This document shows, piece after piece, positions 12,146-26,040 of a DNA stretch of 64,000 nucleotides. Where the stretch lies: positions 11,658,001-11,722,000 of the forward strand of contig JAYKKI010000009.1 of the NCBI GenBank assembly GCA_039881145.1. The letters run 5' to 3'. The position numbers and the translations under genes were made by a program. The notes beneath the pieces are model-generated. The model made no database searches and was not told where the DNA came from. It saw only the letters and a list, made by a program, of their open reading frames with translations. This stretch comes from Druceiella hillmani (Eukaryota > Arthropoda > Insecta > Lepidoptera > Hepialidae). Positions within the stretch are counted from its first letter, which is position 1; every line of letters begins with the position of its first letter.

Positions 12146-13379
12146 CTTTTAACCTTCAATAATTTAAAAATACTTTGAGCTAGTAAATACGAATTTAATT
12201 AAAATGTAGATATAAGTTGCATTAATTTTTTCGCCATTATTATCGGGAGATAAGCATTTAGTATAGGATAAGACATCTATCAGGTTCTGGGGTAGTTTAG
12301 TCCTCTTAAGATGTCGTTGCCTATCCACCACATTCAAGATCACTTTCATCGCAGGGCTTTGGTGAATCTAGTTAAATATGTAAGTAAAAATGTATGTCAC
12401 TGTTTCAAACAAACCACAGTGCACTGATAACTCTCCGCAGGACTTTTTTTTGTGAAGTTTTAATGAGCAGGCTTTGATGTTATGGATGTTAATATTCATT
12501 TTCAGCATGCGGCACAATCTAACGGGTATGATGACAAGCTTTTTTTAAACAGTATTTCGAATGCCAAAAACATATTTAACTATTTAAATAGCATATATTT
12601 CCAAAGATTATAACATTACATTTTTCGATTCAATGGGTGAACAAATTTATATACTTCTGCTATATTAACATAGCAGATGAATGTGTTGTAGATACGGAGG
12701 TACGCTTCACGTTTACAATATCATATAAAGTAAACTCAATTTGTTTTAAGGAATGAAAAAAAATTGTGTTAAAACCTAATTTACATTATAAAAAGAAATT
12801 CCGATATATTATTAAACTTTCTTTTATTAATTTTAGCTGAAACTCAAATATTTCCTTGAGAAACTCAAACAACGAATACGAATATCAATACACTCAACGC
12901 TGCTCCAAAATTGCAATTTTTCGTAGATCTTTTATTACAATCTCAAAACAGATTAAGCTTCAAATTTAAGCTTCATTCTTCTTCATTCTTTAAGAATCTT
13001 TGTGTAAAGATTAATATAAATCTATCGAATAAAAATGTTTTGTCTAAACATTGCTATAATTATATTTACATAGTTGCAAGCATGATTACAAGATATATGA
13101 TGTTAAGATACGGTAGTTTTAGTTAAAGGGTATTATAACCATTATAAATTATAAAATTTATACTATGAATACAATCGCTGAACTCCTATTTTTTTAGTGT
13201 TCTGAAGTGAACTTCATCGCTTAGGGGTGTGACAGCCATGCATCTTTCACACCCTCATAATTTCAATAGTATTAGGTTCATGAATGTACATGAAAACTTG
13301 GGAATATGTGGTTCAGACCAGGATCTTAATTAATACGTAAAATATTTAAAAGAAACATGTCAAGTACGTGTACTACGTA
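12146..13379. other. AT-rich non-coding stretch
   Basis: A 61-codon minus-strand frame at 12164-12349 directly upstream of the LINE remnant could be more of that element, but I could not match it to the endonuclease or linker. A 71-codon plus frame at 12911-13126 is AT-driven and unrecognised. Confidence 0.5.
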
Positions 13380-13560
13380 ATTGTCGTCACCGTGGTGTGT
13401 TGGGTTGATCACAAGGCATACCGTCTGTGACGACGCCGTGCACAGCGGCGACTCTGGTTCGGTTCCCGGCCGTTCGTCGAGTGGGGCTGGACGGGTGTTA
13501 TGGTTGGCTGTAAGAGATTGCTCTCGTAGCAATAAGTCCGCCATGTGTATCAATTAGGTA
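13380..13560. repeat. GC-rich SINE-like patch (tentative)
   Basis: A sharply bounded GC-rich block lies in AT-rich flanks. It contains GGTTCGGTTCCCGG at about 13456-13469, which resembles the tRNA-type B box (GGTTCGANTCC). TGATCACAAGG lies about 45 bp upstream at the place of a degenerate A box. This suggests a tRNA-derived SINE head on the plus strand. The minus strand is open for 75 codons (13326-13553), which I regard as incidental. No poly-A tail or flanking direct repeat was identified, so it could instead be a fragment of another repeat. Confidence 0.3.
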
Positions 13561-15931
13561 CATTAAAGTCGATAAATAAATAAATAGATTTTGTATTTAT
13601 TAAGGAATTTATGGACATTTAAGTTTACATAGTATTTCTTTTAAACTGCTAACAAATATTAAGAAATGTAATATGTTATCCGTTGTAAAATAAACGTAAA
13701 TATGTTGCTTGTTGTATATTTCGCAGGTGTAAAAGCATGGTGCATATTTAAAAAAATATATAAGATCAAGGATGATTGCTATAGTTTTCCTGTAATCTTG
13801 TAGTCAGATTTTTTCAATACTTTCGAAAATAAGAAAGGAGAGAGGTGCGTTAATTTTTCACATTTTTAGAAATGTAATTTTAAATATGAAATATGAAATA
13901 TTTGTGAGACCCTTATAACTAATGTTTCTAAAAAACACCCTGCAGAATACATGGAATTAAAAAAATTAGGGCTAACCTGCCCTTCTTTAAATATTTTATT
14001 ACTATGCGAAATTTCAAGTTTCTTCTTCAAGTGCTTTCTGATAAATATGGCAGTCGGTCGGACGGGTTCTGTATTTCCTTTTGAGACGAGGAACCTCAAA
14101 AATTAACCTATATTCTCCTAAAAGGCAAAGATGTACAAAAAATATTATTCCACGTAAAGGAACAACATTATCTCATCAATTGTCATTGAACAAATTGGTT
14201 ACAAAGAAATAAAACTTTTCCGTTCTTTTTTTAAATTTCAAGCTCCCTTTGCAAAACCCTGAGCCTGCAATTGACGTGCAATATGTTCATTCACCCTATT
14301 TTTTTTACCACGGATTAAATAAAATTTATATTACTTATATTGGATTAGAATTTTCAAATAGACTTAAAAATACTTTTTCAAGTTTCATCAACAAAATCTA
14401 AAAAAATATAAACAACTACGGAATATTACTTTATTCGCGTTCTGATACACATTTAATTTATTATTAACCCATCGTTGTTGTTTAAATCAGATACCCTAAA
14501 TTATAATTGCAAATAAATTGTAAATAATCAATTAAATAATTATTAATTAATTTCAAAAGTATTTCCACGAAAACCAAGGTAGGTCGTTTTTCTTTACACA
14601 GTCATGCAGTATGATATTATAAATGTCAAAAAGAAAATAAATTCGTACATGTATTTCGTTGTTATGTTCCATTTAACACTAAACACATGATTTCAGACTG
14701 TATAATGAGGATATTAAAGAATTTTTCATCTACCTGTTTATTAATTTGTAAAACCGAAAAATTTCAAACAATAAAGTACTAGGTATTTGTAAAGCTCAAG
14801 AGATAAATTTATCCTAAGATATTTGCAATATATTTTTTTCGCTTTTCGTATTTCGTGTAGCGATCCGAATGAAAATATGAAATCTATTCGAAGCCCGTCG
14901 ATCGAGCGTCAGTTCAGACGAAGCTAGAGCTAATATCCAACACAAATAATTAAAACTACGCCAATACTAAAAATTGGAATCGCTCATCGAAAGCGGCGTA
15001 TTTCAAACTGCGTCGAACGCACGCCCGATTAACCTGACATGGCTACAAAAATATCAATTCGTTGCCAATTTTTGCCGCTCACAAAATACATGAAAGTCGC
15101 TTTTTCCGCAATATTGTAGTCACGAATCGCAGGCGGCAGTGTGGAACAGAATGCAAATTGGTTTCCAATAAACAACACATCACTCGCCAATGTAAGCAAA
15201 CTCATATAAAATTAATAGAATTTAGGAAAGTAATTTTAACTGGTAAATCGGGTCTTTTAGATATTTGACATAGATTGGAGAGAATTAAAGATATTTGAAG
15301 TAAAATGTTAGAGTTAATTCCAATATGAATATTCTATGTATGTAATTTTGATAATTTTTCACGTTACTTTTTATAAACTCAAGTAGTATCGAAAAACAAT
15401 GCAAGTTAAGCAGTCTTTACAGCCAGTCAGTCGGAGAAAGGATTTTATTGCAATATTATTTCGATTTAGTAGGAATGTAATATATACAATTAAAAAGTTT
15501 GCAAGTGGAATCTCGTAGACTTATATTTTATGGAAAAATAAAATTTAAAAATGGTTTCAGTGATTTCCGTACTGAAAACTCGATTAGATTATATCGACAT
15601 TTTTATTAAAAGTAAAAAATACCAACAATGCTGTCTGTTTGTTCTTTTATATAGACCTCAAGAATATGTCAAAATATACGTAAAGAAATGAAGGTTATTG
15701 TATTGTACAATATATAAGTACTTATATTTAATTTATTTCAATAAATCCGATAAATTCAAATAAATTTCAATTTAAAAAAAAATGTTTAATAGAAGTAATG
15801 AATATTCCCATAACGCAGTAAATATTAATTATCTGAAGAAATTTTGATAAAACCTATTCCTGAAAAAGAAAGCATTAACAAGGTGTCACTTTAGTAAATA
15901 ATCAAACACTAAAACACGTCAAATATTATGT
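13561..15931. other. AT-rich non-coding stretch with one GC-richer patch
   Basis: A moderately GC-richer block lies at about 14860-15200, containing TCAGTTC (an arthropod initiator-like string, near 14911) and several CpGs. No TATA box or downstream promoter element is convincingly placed, and the 68-codon plus frame at 15062-15268 is unrecognised. The rest is featureless AT-rich DNA. Confidence 0.45.
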
Positions 15932-15932
15932 G

Positions 15933-16004
<72 letters not shown>

Positions 16005-16028
16005 TTTATATATATATATATATATATA
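15932..16028. repeat. (TA)n microsatellite followed by a T-run
   Basis: TA dinucleotides run for about 95 bp, interrupted by CATA and AAATATT, and are followed by a 14-base T homopolymer at 16031-16044. The T-run beside a dinucleotide repeat could be a relic of a minus-strand retroposon tail, but no element body is visible. Confidence 0.93.
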
Positions 16029-16044
16029 AATTTTTTTTTTTTTT

Positions 16045-19000
16045 CTTATTTATGTTGATAATTGAAACATATATTTTATTGACAAAATATACATGAATTA
16101 CCTTAATAGGCATAGCAGGTACTAGCAAATGTCCTAACAAGTTCGACTGCTGTTAAGGTTCTCTAGTTGGTTCAGTAAATAAATTTATTCAAAAAAGTAT
16201 GGTAGTAGACTAAGTTAAGAATAAGTATTTGTTTAATCATTTTAAATTAACAGCTATTTGTATTATTATTTAAGATATTTGTTTAATGAAAAAATAGAGA
16301 TTATGTGAGAAAAATTAAATTAAATTTTTTAGTATTTAAATGCTTCCTAATATATTTATATACATGCTTACTTTCTTAGAAAAGTTTACGGTTTTATCCC
16401 TAGTTATTTTTGTTATCTTCACTAGTAACACCATTTCCATGACATTTATTTTTCTTTAATTTTACTTGAATCAAATTCATTTGCCTTATCGGTGTTTTAA
16501 CAACAGAATTCTAACGCTAAATATATAGAACTGAATTTATGACGTCAATGTTCACGCTGTACGCAATTGTTATATTTAACCTTTTCCAATTGTTCACGCT
16601 TTGTTAAAAAATTAACATAAATAAACGGAGTAATTCATATCAAATTGTTACGTCGAGCAGACATTTTATTCAACATATAATGAATTAAGAACGAGGTTAA
16701 CATGCGGGTGGCTGCATCAAAAGAGACTCTCTTTACCTCTGCTCAACGACCATTTGCCCATTAATATCTGTTTATACACCTAAACTTACACCTTCGGTAA
16801 AAACGACAGCGTTAATTAATAAACTACAAACGCAGTAAAAGCTCTTGAGCACGCGAGAACTTAGAGTGCGGTGGCTCGTTAGGGGAACGTTTCAGGAAAT
16901 ACCTTTGCTAGTTTTGTGGCATCTGTTAGCCCATTTGCGCCGGATGCCAGTAGTGGTGAAAATGTTTTATTTTTGATGGTCACTGAAGATCAACATCCCA
17001 GGAGTTCGTAGTATTACGGAAATATGTAAATTGGGTTTAAAGCCAATGTTTGAGATGTTTTACGTTAACGGAATGTAAACGACGATGTAGTATAACCTAT
17101 CCCACTACGTTTAAGAGTTATGGGTGTTATGTGAATATTTAAAATAGTAAATTGACATTATCATAAATATACGTATATAAAATATATTATGTAAGTTTAC
17201 GTGAAAAAAATGTAATTAGTACCTTAAACACTATTAAAAAATGAAAGGTTTTTCATTTAAAAAAATTAAATTGTTTTTCTCTTAAAAAATTATATCTCGT
17301 CTTTCTTAACTATTAATTTCATGTTTATAGGGATAAGAGACCTTGTTGATTCAAAATATGGAGATATCATTTTCAAATGATTTAATTAAAGTTTATCTAA
17401 ATGTCAACTTTTCATTGATTATAGGCTATATAAAAAATACACAGTTAATTATAAGGGCTGGTTGAGTCGTATATAATATGTTAAGACAAATTTTATTTTA
17501 TCACAATAAACAAATTTAAGAAGTCTATGTAAAATCTCCATTCATGCATATTTTTTTGTCTTCTTCATATTTAAAATTACTTTCTTTTAATAGTTTTATT
17601 CTTTTTTGATAGCCATAATCTAATTTAAGTAAATAATGATATCGCATTTATCAATATTTTTAGATGCATTTGTTTCAACGTAAAGAATTCGACTGGTCGA
17701 AATCGTGGTGAATATTTTTAAACAAGTCAATAAAAAGAATTGTGAACACTCAAAAAATACAAATTTTATTTCTTGAAACAAATATTAAAAGAAGGGTTGC
17801 TATCAAAGTTAAAATTGGAATAATTTAATTTTATAAAATTTAGAAAAACAATATTATGTCCATACGAGATAATAATTTTTGAACACATATTGGAAAATAA
17901 ATTAACAGATCCACTACATGATTTTGTATTAATATATAGGTTTATTTCTGGTGTTATAAGTGGTTTTGATCCAATGATTATTTAATTTATGATAATCAAT
18001 AGATTTACATTTTCAGAAGAAAAACATTATAGTATTTTTCAAATAAAAACATTTAGTTTTTAGTAGTGTTTAGTATATTAATTAAATTTATTACACGTAA
18101 AACATACATAATACTTAATACTCACGTAAGCGTATAGTTAATTTAATCTATTATATGATTCATTTTGTATTATGACAGTCTATTCTACACCTATATATTA
18201 ATTTCAGCATTGATGAATAATGAAGACAAATGAGAATAAATAATTAAGTATCTTTATATAATATTTAAAATAAAATAAACCACAGACAAAATTGTATCTA
18301 GATTCAGAATTTCAAAAAGATAACATTTTATTTTAAGAGAATAATAAAATGTGCACCAATATTTATGAAGGTATATAAATATAATAAACGATATAACAAC
18401 AGTTCTGACTAAAAAGCTACAGCAAACCATTAATTCACAAATTACTGTTTTATCTTGTTAGGACTAGCGATATTTAAAACACCCTTTTAAATGTATAAAT
18501 TAATCCATAGACAAGAATTTTGGAGAGCTTAAAGTTATACGACATTTATTAACGGTGATAGAATCTCTAGTTTTGCTAGAATAAATGTAAATATACCAGT
18601 ACCTCATCAAAAAGGAGTCAAACTAAACAGGTTTGGGAGTAGGAATCTGTTTCTGTTTTTTCACTGAACTTACGATCAATCAAAATTTGTTTTATTGAAT
18701 TTTAATCAATATTGATAAAGTCCTAATTATCGTATAGATAATTATGACATATATTTAAAAGAAATGTCAACACCTGTCAAGCGACACTGCTTTTAATTTG
18801 ACTTTGAGCTCTTCGGTAATATTTGAGTCAAATATCAGATTTTCAATATTATATTGTAAGTTATACTAACTTATCCGTAAGAAATCCAGAGAAAAATTAT
18901 CTGTTTTCCCAATGCCACCATGTGTAGTTCAAAAATATATACATCATGTATGAAAACGGTGAATAGAATCAAATATTTAACGAAATAATTTATCTTATGA

Positions 19001-20237
19001 ATATTCATCATGAAGGGTATCAAGAAATCGTTTTGAAAACAATTTTAAAAGTATAGAACACGTAGAAAATAATTATAACTCTTTGACGAAAGTTCTTCCG
19101 AATTGCCTTTGTAATTTTTTTTCTTACATTAGTCCGGTTTCTATTTTTACTCCGGGCCATAACTTGTTTATCCAACGTTAGTTGATAGTTACCATTTAAA
19201 ACGTATTTCATTTGTTCTCTTGATACATTAATTTCAATAATTTTTTTTTAATAAAAAAAATGTTGAGCGCTATTTCTCTGCGTCTCTTCTGAAAACTGTA
19301 TTAACACATCAACAAAATTTGCACGTTCGACAGCAAAATAAATGAAGAAGTTTTTAAATAAGAGGATTTAATAAGAGATTTTAATATGATGTAACAGTTA
19401 AATTAGAAAGTAGTAGGAGACGGTAATAAAATGCTCAGGTTATGGCGATCCAGAGTTAAACGAAAAACACTTTTAAGTCGAAAATGTTAAAAATTTTGGA
19501 ACATATTTGAATGATTTGGGTTACTCACAGGCTTTCTTATCATGCTGTTTTATTCGATCAGTTGTTTACATGGGACAAAGTTTATATATCTTCGTTCTTT
19601 ATATAGCGTGCCTATAGACTGAATCACTCAGCCAGATGCCAGATTACATTCGCTGTCAGTTCATATTCATTTGGTGGGTTATATATCTGAAGATCTGTTA
19701 GCGAAAAAATAATTTGTTATATCTAATAAAAATATAATTTCCTAGAACTTAAATTCGTTAAATGTGCAATCTTTTTTTAATTTGTATCGATGATTAACTT
19801 GTTGTACACTTTGCTAATATAATTAGTATTAATTTTTTGTTTAAAATTCGAACGATACATATATATGTTATAACGTTTTTGATTTCTTACCAATTTTCTC
19901 TTGAACACATCTCGTTTTCAGTTTTCATGATATTCATTTAATAGATTAGTATAAAAATTATCTACCTAAGAAGTATTCATGTAATATAACGTTTTTTATG
20001 GCATTCTACTGCTCAAATACTCAACACAGGTTAATGCTAACTAACTTGTGTATTATTTGTGACGAATAAAATAAGTTTTCGTAATTAATTTCTGTATGTT
20101 AACATATTTATAACTTGTAACTATATTTAACTTTCTGAAATGTACTGATCATCAGCTTGCAAATAAAGCAGTCACCAGTTATGCAATGATTTTAAAAGAA
20201 GTCGCCCTCATTATTAAACAATTATGATAACTAATGT
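16045..20237. other. Long AT-rich non-coding stretch
   Basis: No gene or named repeat was recognised over about 4.2 kb. A mildly GC-richer segment lies at about 16680-17000. A 63-codon minus frame at 19020-19211 is basic and unrecognised. Confidence 0.55.
20226..20237. repeat. 12-bp target-site duplication, left copy
   Basis: GATAACTAATGT is identical to 20621-20632 and abuts both ends of the three-arm hairpin element. The simplest reading is a target-site duplication made at insertion. Confidence 0.75.
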
Positions 20238-20620
20238 TGAATACATTTAGCGCTAATTTTGTAGAAGTTCATTATTCACAATTAAATGAAACTACGTGAT
20301 GTAGTATTATTTCTACCTTCTTTAATTTCTTTACCACGACCTAGGTTTTGTTGTATTACAACATCTTCAGGAGGGATATTAGCAATCTTTGCTAATATCC
20401 CGCCTGAAGATGTTGTAATACAACGAAACCTAGGTCATGGTAAGGAAATTAAAGAAAATCGAAATAATACTACAGCACGTAGTTTCATTTAATTGTGCAT
20501 ATTAGCAATCTTTGCTAATATCCCACCTAAAGATGTCGTAATACAACGAAACCTAGGTCGTGGTAAAGAAATTAAAGAAAGTAGAAATAATACTACATCA
20601 CGTAGTTTCATTTAATTGTG
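20238..20620 (-). mobile_element. Hairpin repeat family, copy B (three arms)
   Basis: On the plus strand there is the family tail in reverse (20238-20274), one left arm (about 20275-20385), one inverted arm (about 20388-20498) and then a second inverted arm (about 20505-20620). The apex AGCAATCTTTGCT occurs twice, at 20381-20393 and again near 20504-20516, so the third arm is a tandem duplication of apex plus arm. The whole unit is flanked by GATAACTAATGT at 20226-20237 and 20621-20632, a perfect 12-bp direct repeat that fixes the borders. The 68-codon plus frame at 20286-20492 is the hairpin read through and not a recognised gene. Confidence 0.85.
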
Positions 20621-20632
20621 GATAACTAATGT
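20621..20632. repeat. 12-bp target-site duplication, right copy
   Basis: Identical partner of 20226-20237, directly after the last base of the hairpin element. Confidence 0.75.
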
Positions 20633-23600
20633 CTTATGATCACTATTGACACTGAGAGAAAAAGCTCTACAAAACATAGTCCTGACATATCAGCGCGTCT
20701 TTATTTGATGATCATTTGATCGCACATTATAGCCTTATATATTCGAATCTTTGGTAAGAAAACTAACATATTATTGACAAAAAAACATTGTTGACACTAA
20801 ATCACGTATCATTTTCGTGACCATAACAAATGCCTTACAAATAATATTATTGCTTTACATAACTCTAATAATATTTAGCACGTGAATGGATTTCAGCAAA
20901 AAAGTACCATTTTTGTTTTGCCTGGATTTACTGCAAAATATCTAAAAAAAACCTCGAAGAAAATATATCAAACGACACAGTTGATAACAAACGTAAAATG
21001 GAATAAAAATTGAATCAATATATTGAAACAAATTTTGGATAGACTATGAACCAGGTTAATGAAAAAGTAACAAAATAGTTTGTATACATAACAAACATGA
21101 AAGATCAACAACTATCTAGAAATGTAGTGGTTTTGTTACTCAGAAATACTGTTTTCTTCCATTTACTTTTAATTTTGTTTTGGAATTACATTTTTCTTTG
21201 AGAAACGCCCAAAGCATTGGGTGTCATTTTGTTTTTTTTTATATTCATAAAGCTTAAACAAATAAATATTTGCTTTCAGGCAAATACGCGGAAGATCTAG
21301 ATATACGTGGCTAAATAAATTTCAGATATTTTTTAGATAAAAGCAAAGAATAGAGCAGTAAACGGAGATGGTTTTTACGGTAGTGTTTTCCATCCTGCCT
21401 AGTCCTGTCGATGATATGGTACATTTGCAATTTGAACTTTTGAATAAAATTTTAAAATCTGTCTGGAATTTTTTTTTTCTTCAAAAGACACACCCATTCT
21501 TTCAGTTTAATTTCATAAAACGCACTCTTGTCTTAGCCGCCTGTTTATTAAAAAATTAAATTTTTTAATACAAGTTTAAAGTTTATTTTAAAAGAAATTG
21601 AACGATGTAATAATGTTATTAAATCGAATATTCCAATATAATCGAAATCGAATGCTTGTTTATTAATGTTCAAATTACAAAGTTCGTAGATAATATTTAA
21701 TTAACTGAACTAAGATTGCAAAGTTATTAAAATTACAAGTATTATCAGTTCTTTAGTTAAGATTACAAATGGTTTATCGATGACTATAATGTATTATTGA
21801 ATAAAAAAATTACAATTTATTTTTTAGAAGAAAGTTATGAATAGATAATTATGATTAGGTGGAATGTAATTTATTAGGAAGGAAACCAGTTAAACAATTA
21901 GGTAAAAGGCGAGGAAGTGAGGCCGAGTTTAAATTCTGAGCACTTCGGCTCGCGAGGGCTTGGAACTCACGTATGGGCTAAATCGGATAATTTTTATAGG
22001 TTTATTTCACCCTATAATATTTATCACACACAAATTAAATGGCTTGGGTGTTTGTTGAGCCTGATCACTGATTTTTTGTCTTCATTCCATTTCAACTTTG
22101 GAAACCTTTATAAGGATGCTGATGGAATTTGTGATTTATTTGCTTGATTATATAACAACATTTTTAATGTAATCAAATTATTTCAGTACTTCTCATTGAG
22201 ACTGGAAATTAAATCTTATCATTTGGATTATACGAAATTTTCCGATACTTGGAAAATTGTCACTAACATGTTTATTTAATAAACCTGTCAGTTTTTCTAT
22301 CTAATTAACATATTTGGCGACGTGCTGTAGAAATAGTCCCCGAATCAAAAGGTGTTGATTCAAATTTTAGAATGAAAACTTTTTCCTTTTTTAAGATAAA
22401 ATAAAATATCTATTCCATAACGGTTCCAAGTTAACTATTCTGGCTATATGGCTCTCATGTTCCGCATGTTTATGTAGTAGTTTTATTGATTTGACGTGTT
22501 ACTTAATTGTCTCTCAATGTAGTATGTAAAGATACTAGATATCACTACATTATTTGAAGAGCAAAACGATTATTTTGAAAAATATCTAAGTAATGTTAAA
22601 TCTTGTGCAAAAATATTTTTTTTTTTTTGAAAAAATATTTCAGAAAACAACTGAAAGATGAAATCGATTTATGTACTAATATATAAAACTGTTGACTAAT
22701 AAATTCACTGATCTATATCTGTTTATTCTAATTTGGATATTTACAAGACTATTAAATAATATTTAAATTACATAAAAGAGTTAATAAAACTAACAAGCTT
22801 GAATACCACCGTAGGTTTTCGGTAGTATTTTGTATGTATTTTTAGCAGAAAAACTTTCTAACAAAACATTTTTAAAACCAACATTTTGACGTTAATTTGC
22901 AAATATATTCATATTTTTTTTCTTCACTCTACTTCGTTAATTTTGATTATAGTCTTCCTTATGAAAAAAAAGATAAAATTAAAAAATATCTTAATAAAAT
23001 TAAATAGAAAATGGAGTTATTTTCATAATTTCCTGAAGAACTGTACGTGTACATAAAAGGCGAATTATCTTGAAACTTTAACAAAGTAGTAAATACAACA
23101 TTGAAATAACAATTTTTTTAAAATATCGTCAAAGAAAATTTATAAACTGTTTTTAAAACTTTTAATTTAATTTCGACTGGTACTAATAAAATAATTCTCA
23201 AATAAAGTTATAGCTTAAAGTAAAAAGCCTAACAAATGAAGTAAAAAGCTGTACAAACTGATAGTTTAGTTATAAATAGAAAATTGTATGGAATAGAGGA
23301 GCAAAGTTAACAGTTAGTTAATGTAAAGTAAATTTGAATGAAAGTAACTACTTTAAAACGTGTAAATTATTTAAACAATCTATTTTACTAGAGTGCTTGT
23401 TGATGTTATACAACTAATCTGTCGTTTTATTTAAATTCAGATTTAGTACTTGAATAATAACTTCGTTAAGAAAGTTATATATTCTTCGTTGAAGTAACTA
23501 ATGGAATCGTAATGATTACAATTAAAATTGTATAAAATTAAATAAATTTATGTACATATTTACTTTCATTATCAAAATGTTCGATTAATCTTTTAGTGAA

Positions 23601-26040
23601 GATGATATTCTCTTTGTCCGTTTATTTTCATATTTCATAATAGAGTAGAAGTATCTCCAAAATGGTTAAGTTATTATTTACCTTAGTCTTCTTATAATAG
23701 ATGTGACAATTGGTAAATAAACGTGGTATGAGCAATATTTCAATATTTTTTATGCTAACGGAAATAAAACTAGAGATAAAAAAATATTTTCTTAAAAGCA
23801 AAATTTCCCCACCGCATTTTTAACTAACCACACATTTTTAACTAAAGGTTAAAGTATTAAACTGAAAAGAGCATTTTTAACTAAAGGTTAAAGAATTAAA
23901 CTGAAAACAGAAAACAAAACTTTTGTGAAATAAAATCCATGACGTTCGTCTGCTTAATTTCGTATGGTTTCAATATTGTCACATTAAAACGTCAAATTCA
24001 TTTTCATTTATTACAGACGAAAAACGGTTTCAAGTTGCGTAGTTATACAGTACGATTTGTGAAAACTACTATTTTTTACTCATTCATAAGTGTTTTATAC
24101 TAACGAGGAAAGTAATTATTTTTCCCGTTTCTAAATGAGAGAAGGTCAATGACATGTTCAAGTCATCTGACTCGTCGGATGGTTTCCATATATTCACCAA
24201 TTACGTTTTCAAATCCTGATTGCATACCCTTTTATTCCATTTTCTTATTACAGTCTTTTGGGCAAACCCCTACAAATTACTTACAAAGATAGGTAATATT
24301 TTAATACAATCATTTTAAATGACAGTTTCATTCCTATTTGATTAAAATAATCAATATTTTCAGAGTAATAATAAATTTAAAATGTATTTTTAAATGTAAA
24401 GTCCTATATTACCAATCCCAAATTAATTTATCCTTATTTTATAAAATAACACAATAACGACACGAAGTTCATTCAGTGCCTCACATGGTCATATTATTAA
24501 AAAAATTGCTTCATATCTGACTGAAAAAATAATTGCGTTTCTTTATACGTTACATATAATGAAATATATTATACTTACGATTCTCTAACTATAACACATA
24601 GTTAAACTACGTAATTTTTATTAGTTTATCTGTTCACTGTACTTCAAGAATTTGACCTTTTACTTATGGAAGCTTTTACTAAAGGCAAGCAAATTTATTG
24701 TTTTTTTTTCTTAAACAGTGCTACGTTGAGGGACACAAAAAGGCAAATATATATAGATCATGCTTTGCCGAGCCAAAACAATACAGCAATTTAGCAATAT
24801 TACTATTATTTATTTTTACCGGGTATAGAATCGATAAAAACATGTACAAGAATACGAAACAAAATCTTCCAAAAATAATCAAATGGTATAATTGAAATAA
24901 TTGTCTTTTTCCTTAATGTGGAAAAAACTTTTAAAATTATATTTAATTTATGATCTTAATAATATTCTGCATAAATTTGTAAGTCGCTAAATATAATAGT
25001 TCTGCGGAATTAAAATGCCACCCGTTATTGTTACATTCTATTTATAATGCAAATTTTTATTTAAATAAAATTAAGAAGAGGGATATTTATCTAAAAAGAG
25101 ATATACCAAGTATCCGAGTAATTCAAACTCTCTTGAACATAAAACTACACTTTAAGTGTAATTCCTTACAAATGCTCTCAGATCTTTATAATAATTATAT
25201 TCGACTTTAATTCTGTTATCGCCCAGATGTTTCCACCATTCTCTGAGCAAATGAATAGCTTTCTATGAGTTAACTTTTGCGTGGCTATTCGTTTTTATTA
25301 TTAAAATATTGATAAATTGATGAAGTTAAAGCATTATCTTTACAAACGTAATTAAGTTCGCTCCAGCTACGAATCATTACTTATAATAATTACTCTTAAC
25401 GAGACTGCAAATACTAATGTCAGTTTGAATTAATTTTCCCTTTTGAATCGCTTAAATCGAAGAGGGACGGAGGCGGTTCTAGGTAAGTTACGGTGAAGAC
25501 GGAGCTTTTATTAAAACGTTGATTTCGAAGCGTAAATCTACGGGGAATACGAAATTATTCAAATCACTCAATCAAGAAGGGATGTTTTCTGTAATGTTTT
25601 AATTGGTTCCCCGTTACCGGGATGTACTTGTGAGTTTGTTTTAATGTTTCGATGAAAATACTTACAGGCTTTTATATTTATTAGTAGATTTGGTACAACC
25701 GTACGGTAATATGAGATATTATTCTATTTTAGTAAAACAATAAAAAATACATTATTTGTAATATGGAGTAAGAGATAAAGAAAATCCTAGGAAATATTTG
25801 GAAATAATACATTATATTTTAGCATATTTTTTAGTACTTTTTTCTACATTACCCAGTGAACACCACATTTTGATATTATATACAATTATATATTTAATTT
25901 GACACAAATATGTGACTCTATCTTTAGTCCTAACAATAACAGTTGTTTATTGAAGTAACATTTTCTTTAAGCGCACTTTTTCTGTGCAGTGAACGAAACT
26001 GAGCCGTTACGCTCGGGTTCTAGACGCTGAATCGAGTAAA
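20633..26040. other. Long AT-rich non-coding stretch
   Basis: No coding region or transposon was recognised. A 76-codon plus frame at 21917-22147 includes a slightly GC-richer segment but no motif. A 39-bp two-copy repeat lies at 23833-23910. A mildly GC-richer block lies at about 25440-25640. Frames such as 24698-24895 and 25028-25210 have Lys/Asn/Ile/Tyr-rich random-like composition. Confidence 0.55.
23833..23910. repeat. Two-copy 39-bp tandem duplication
   Basis: The segment starting CATTTTTAACTAAAGG at 23833 is repeated at 23872 with about two differences. A partial third copy (ACATTTTTAAC-like) may precede it. Confidence 0.8.

Noticed and set aside
12164..12349. Extension of the RTE-like LINE upstream of 12145
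   Set aside because: The 61-codon frame could not be matched to the endonuclease or linker, so the element is ended at 12145.
14905..14945. Core promoter suggested by an initiator-like TCAGTTC
   Set aside because: No TATA box or downstream element is placed correctly and no downstream exon is visible.
20286..20492. 68-codon frame in hairpin copy B as a small protein gene
   Set aside because: It reads through the palindromic arms of a repeat, is not kept open in the other copies, and matches no family I know.
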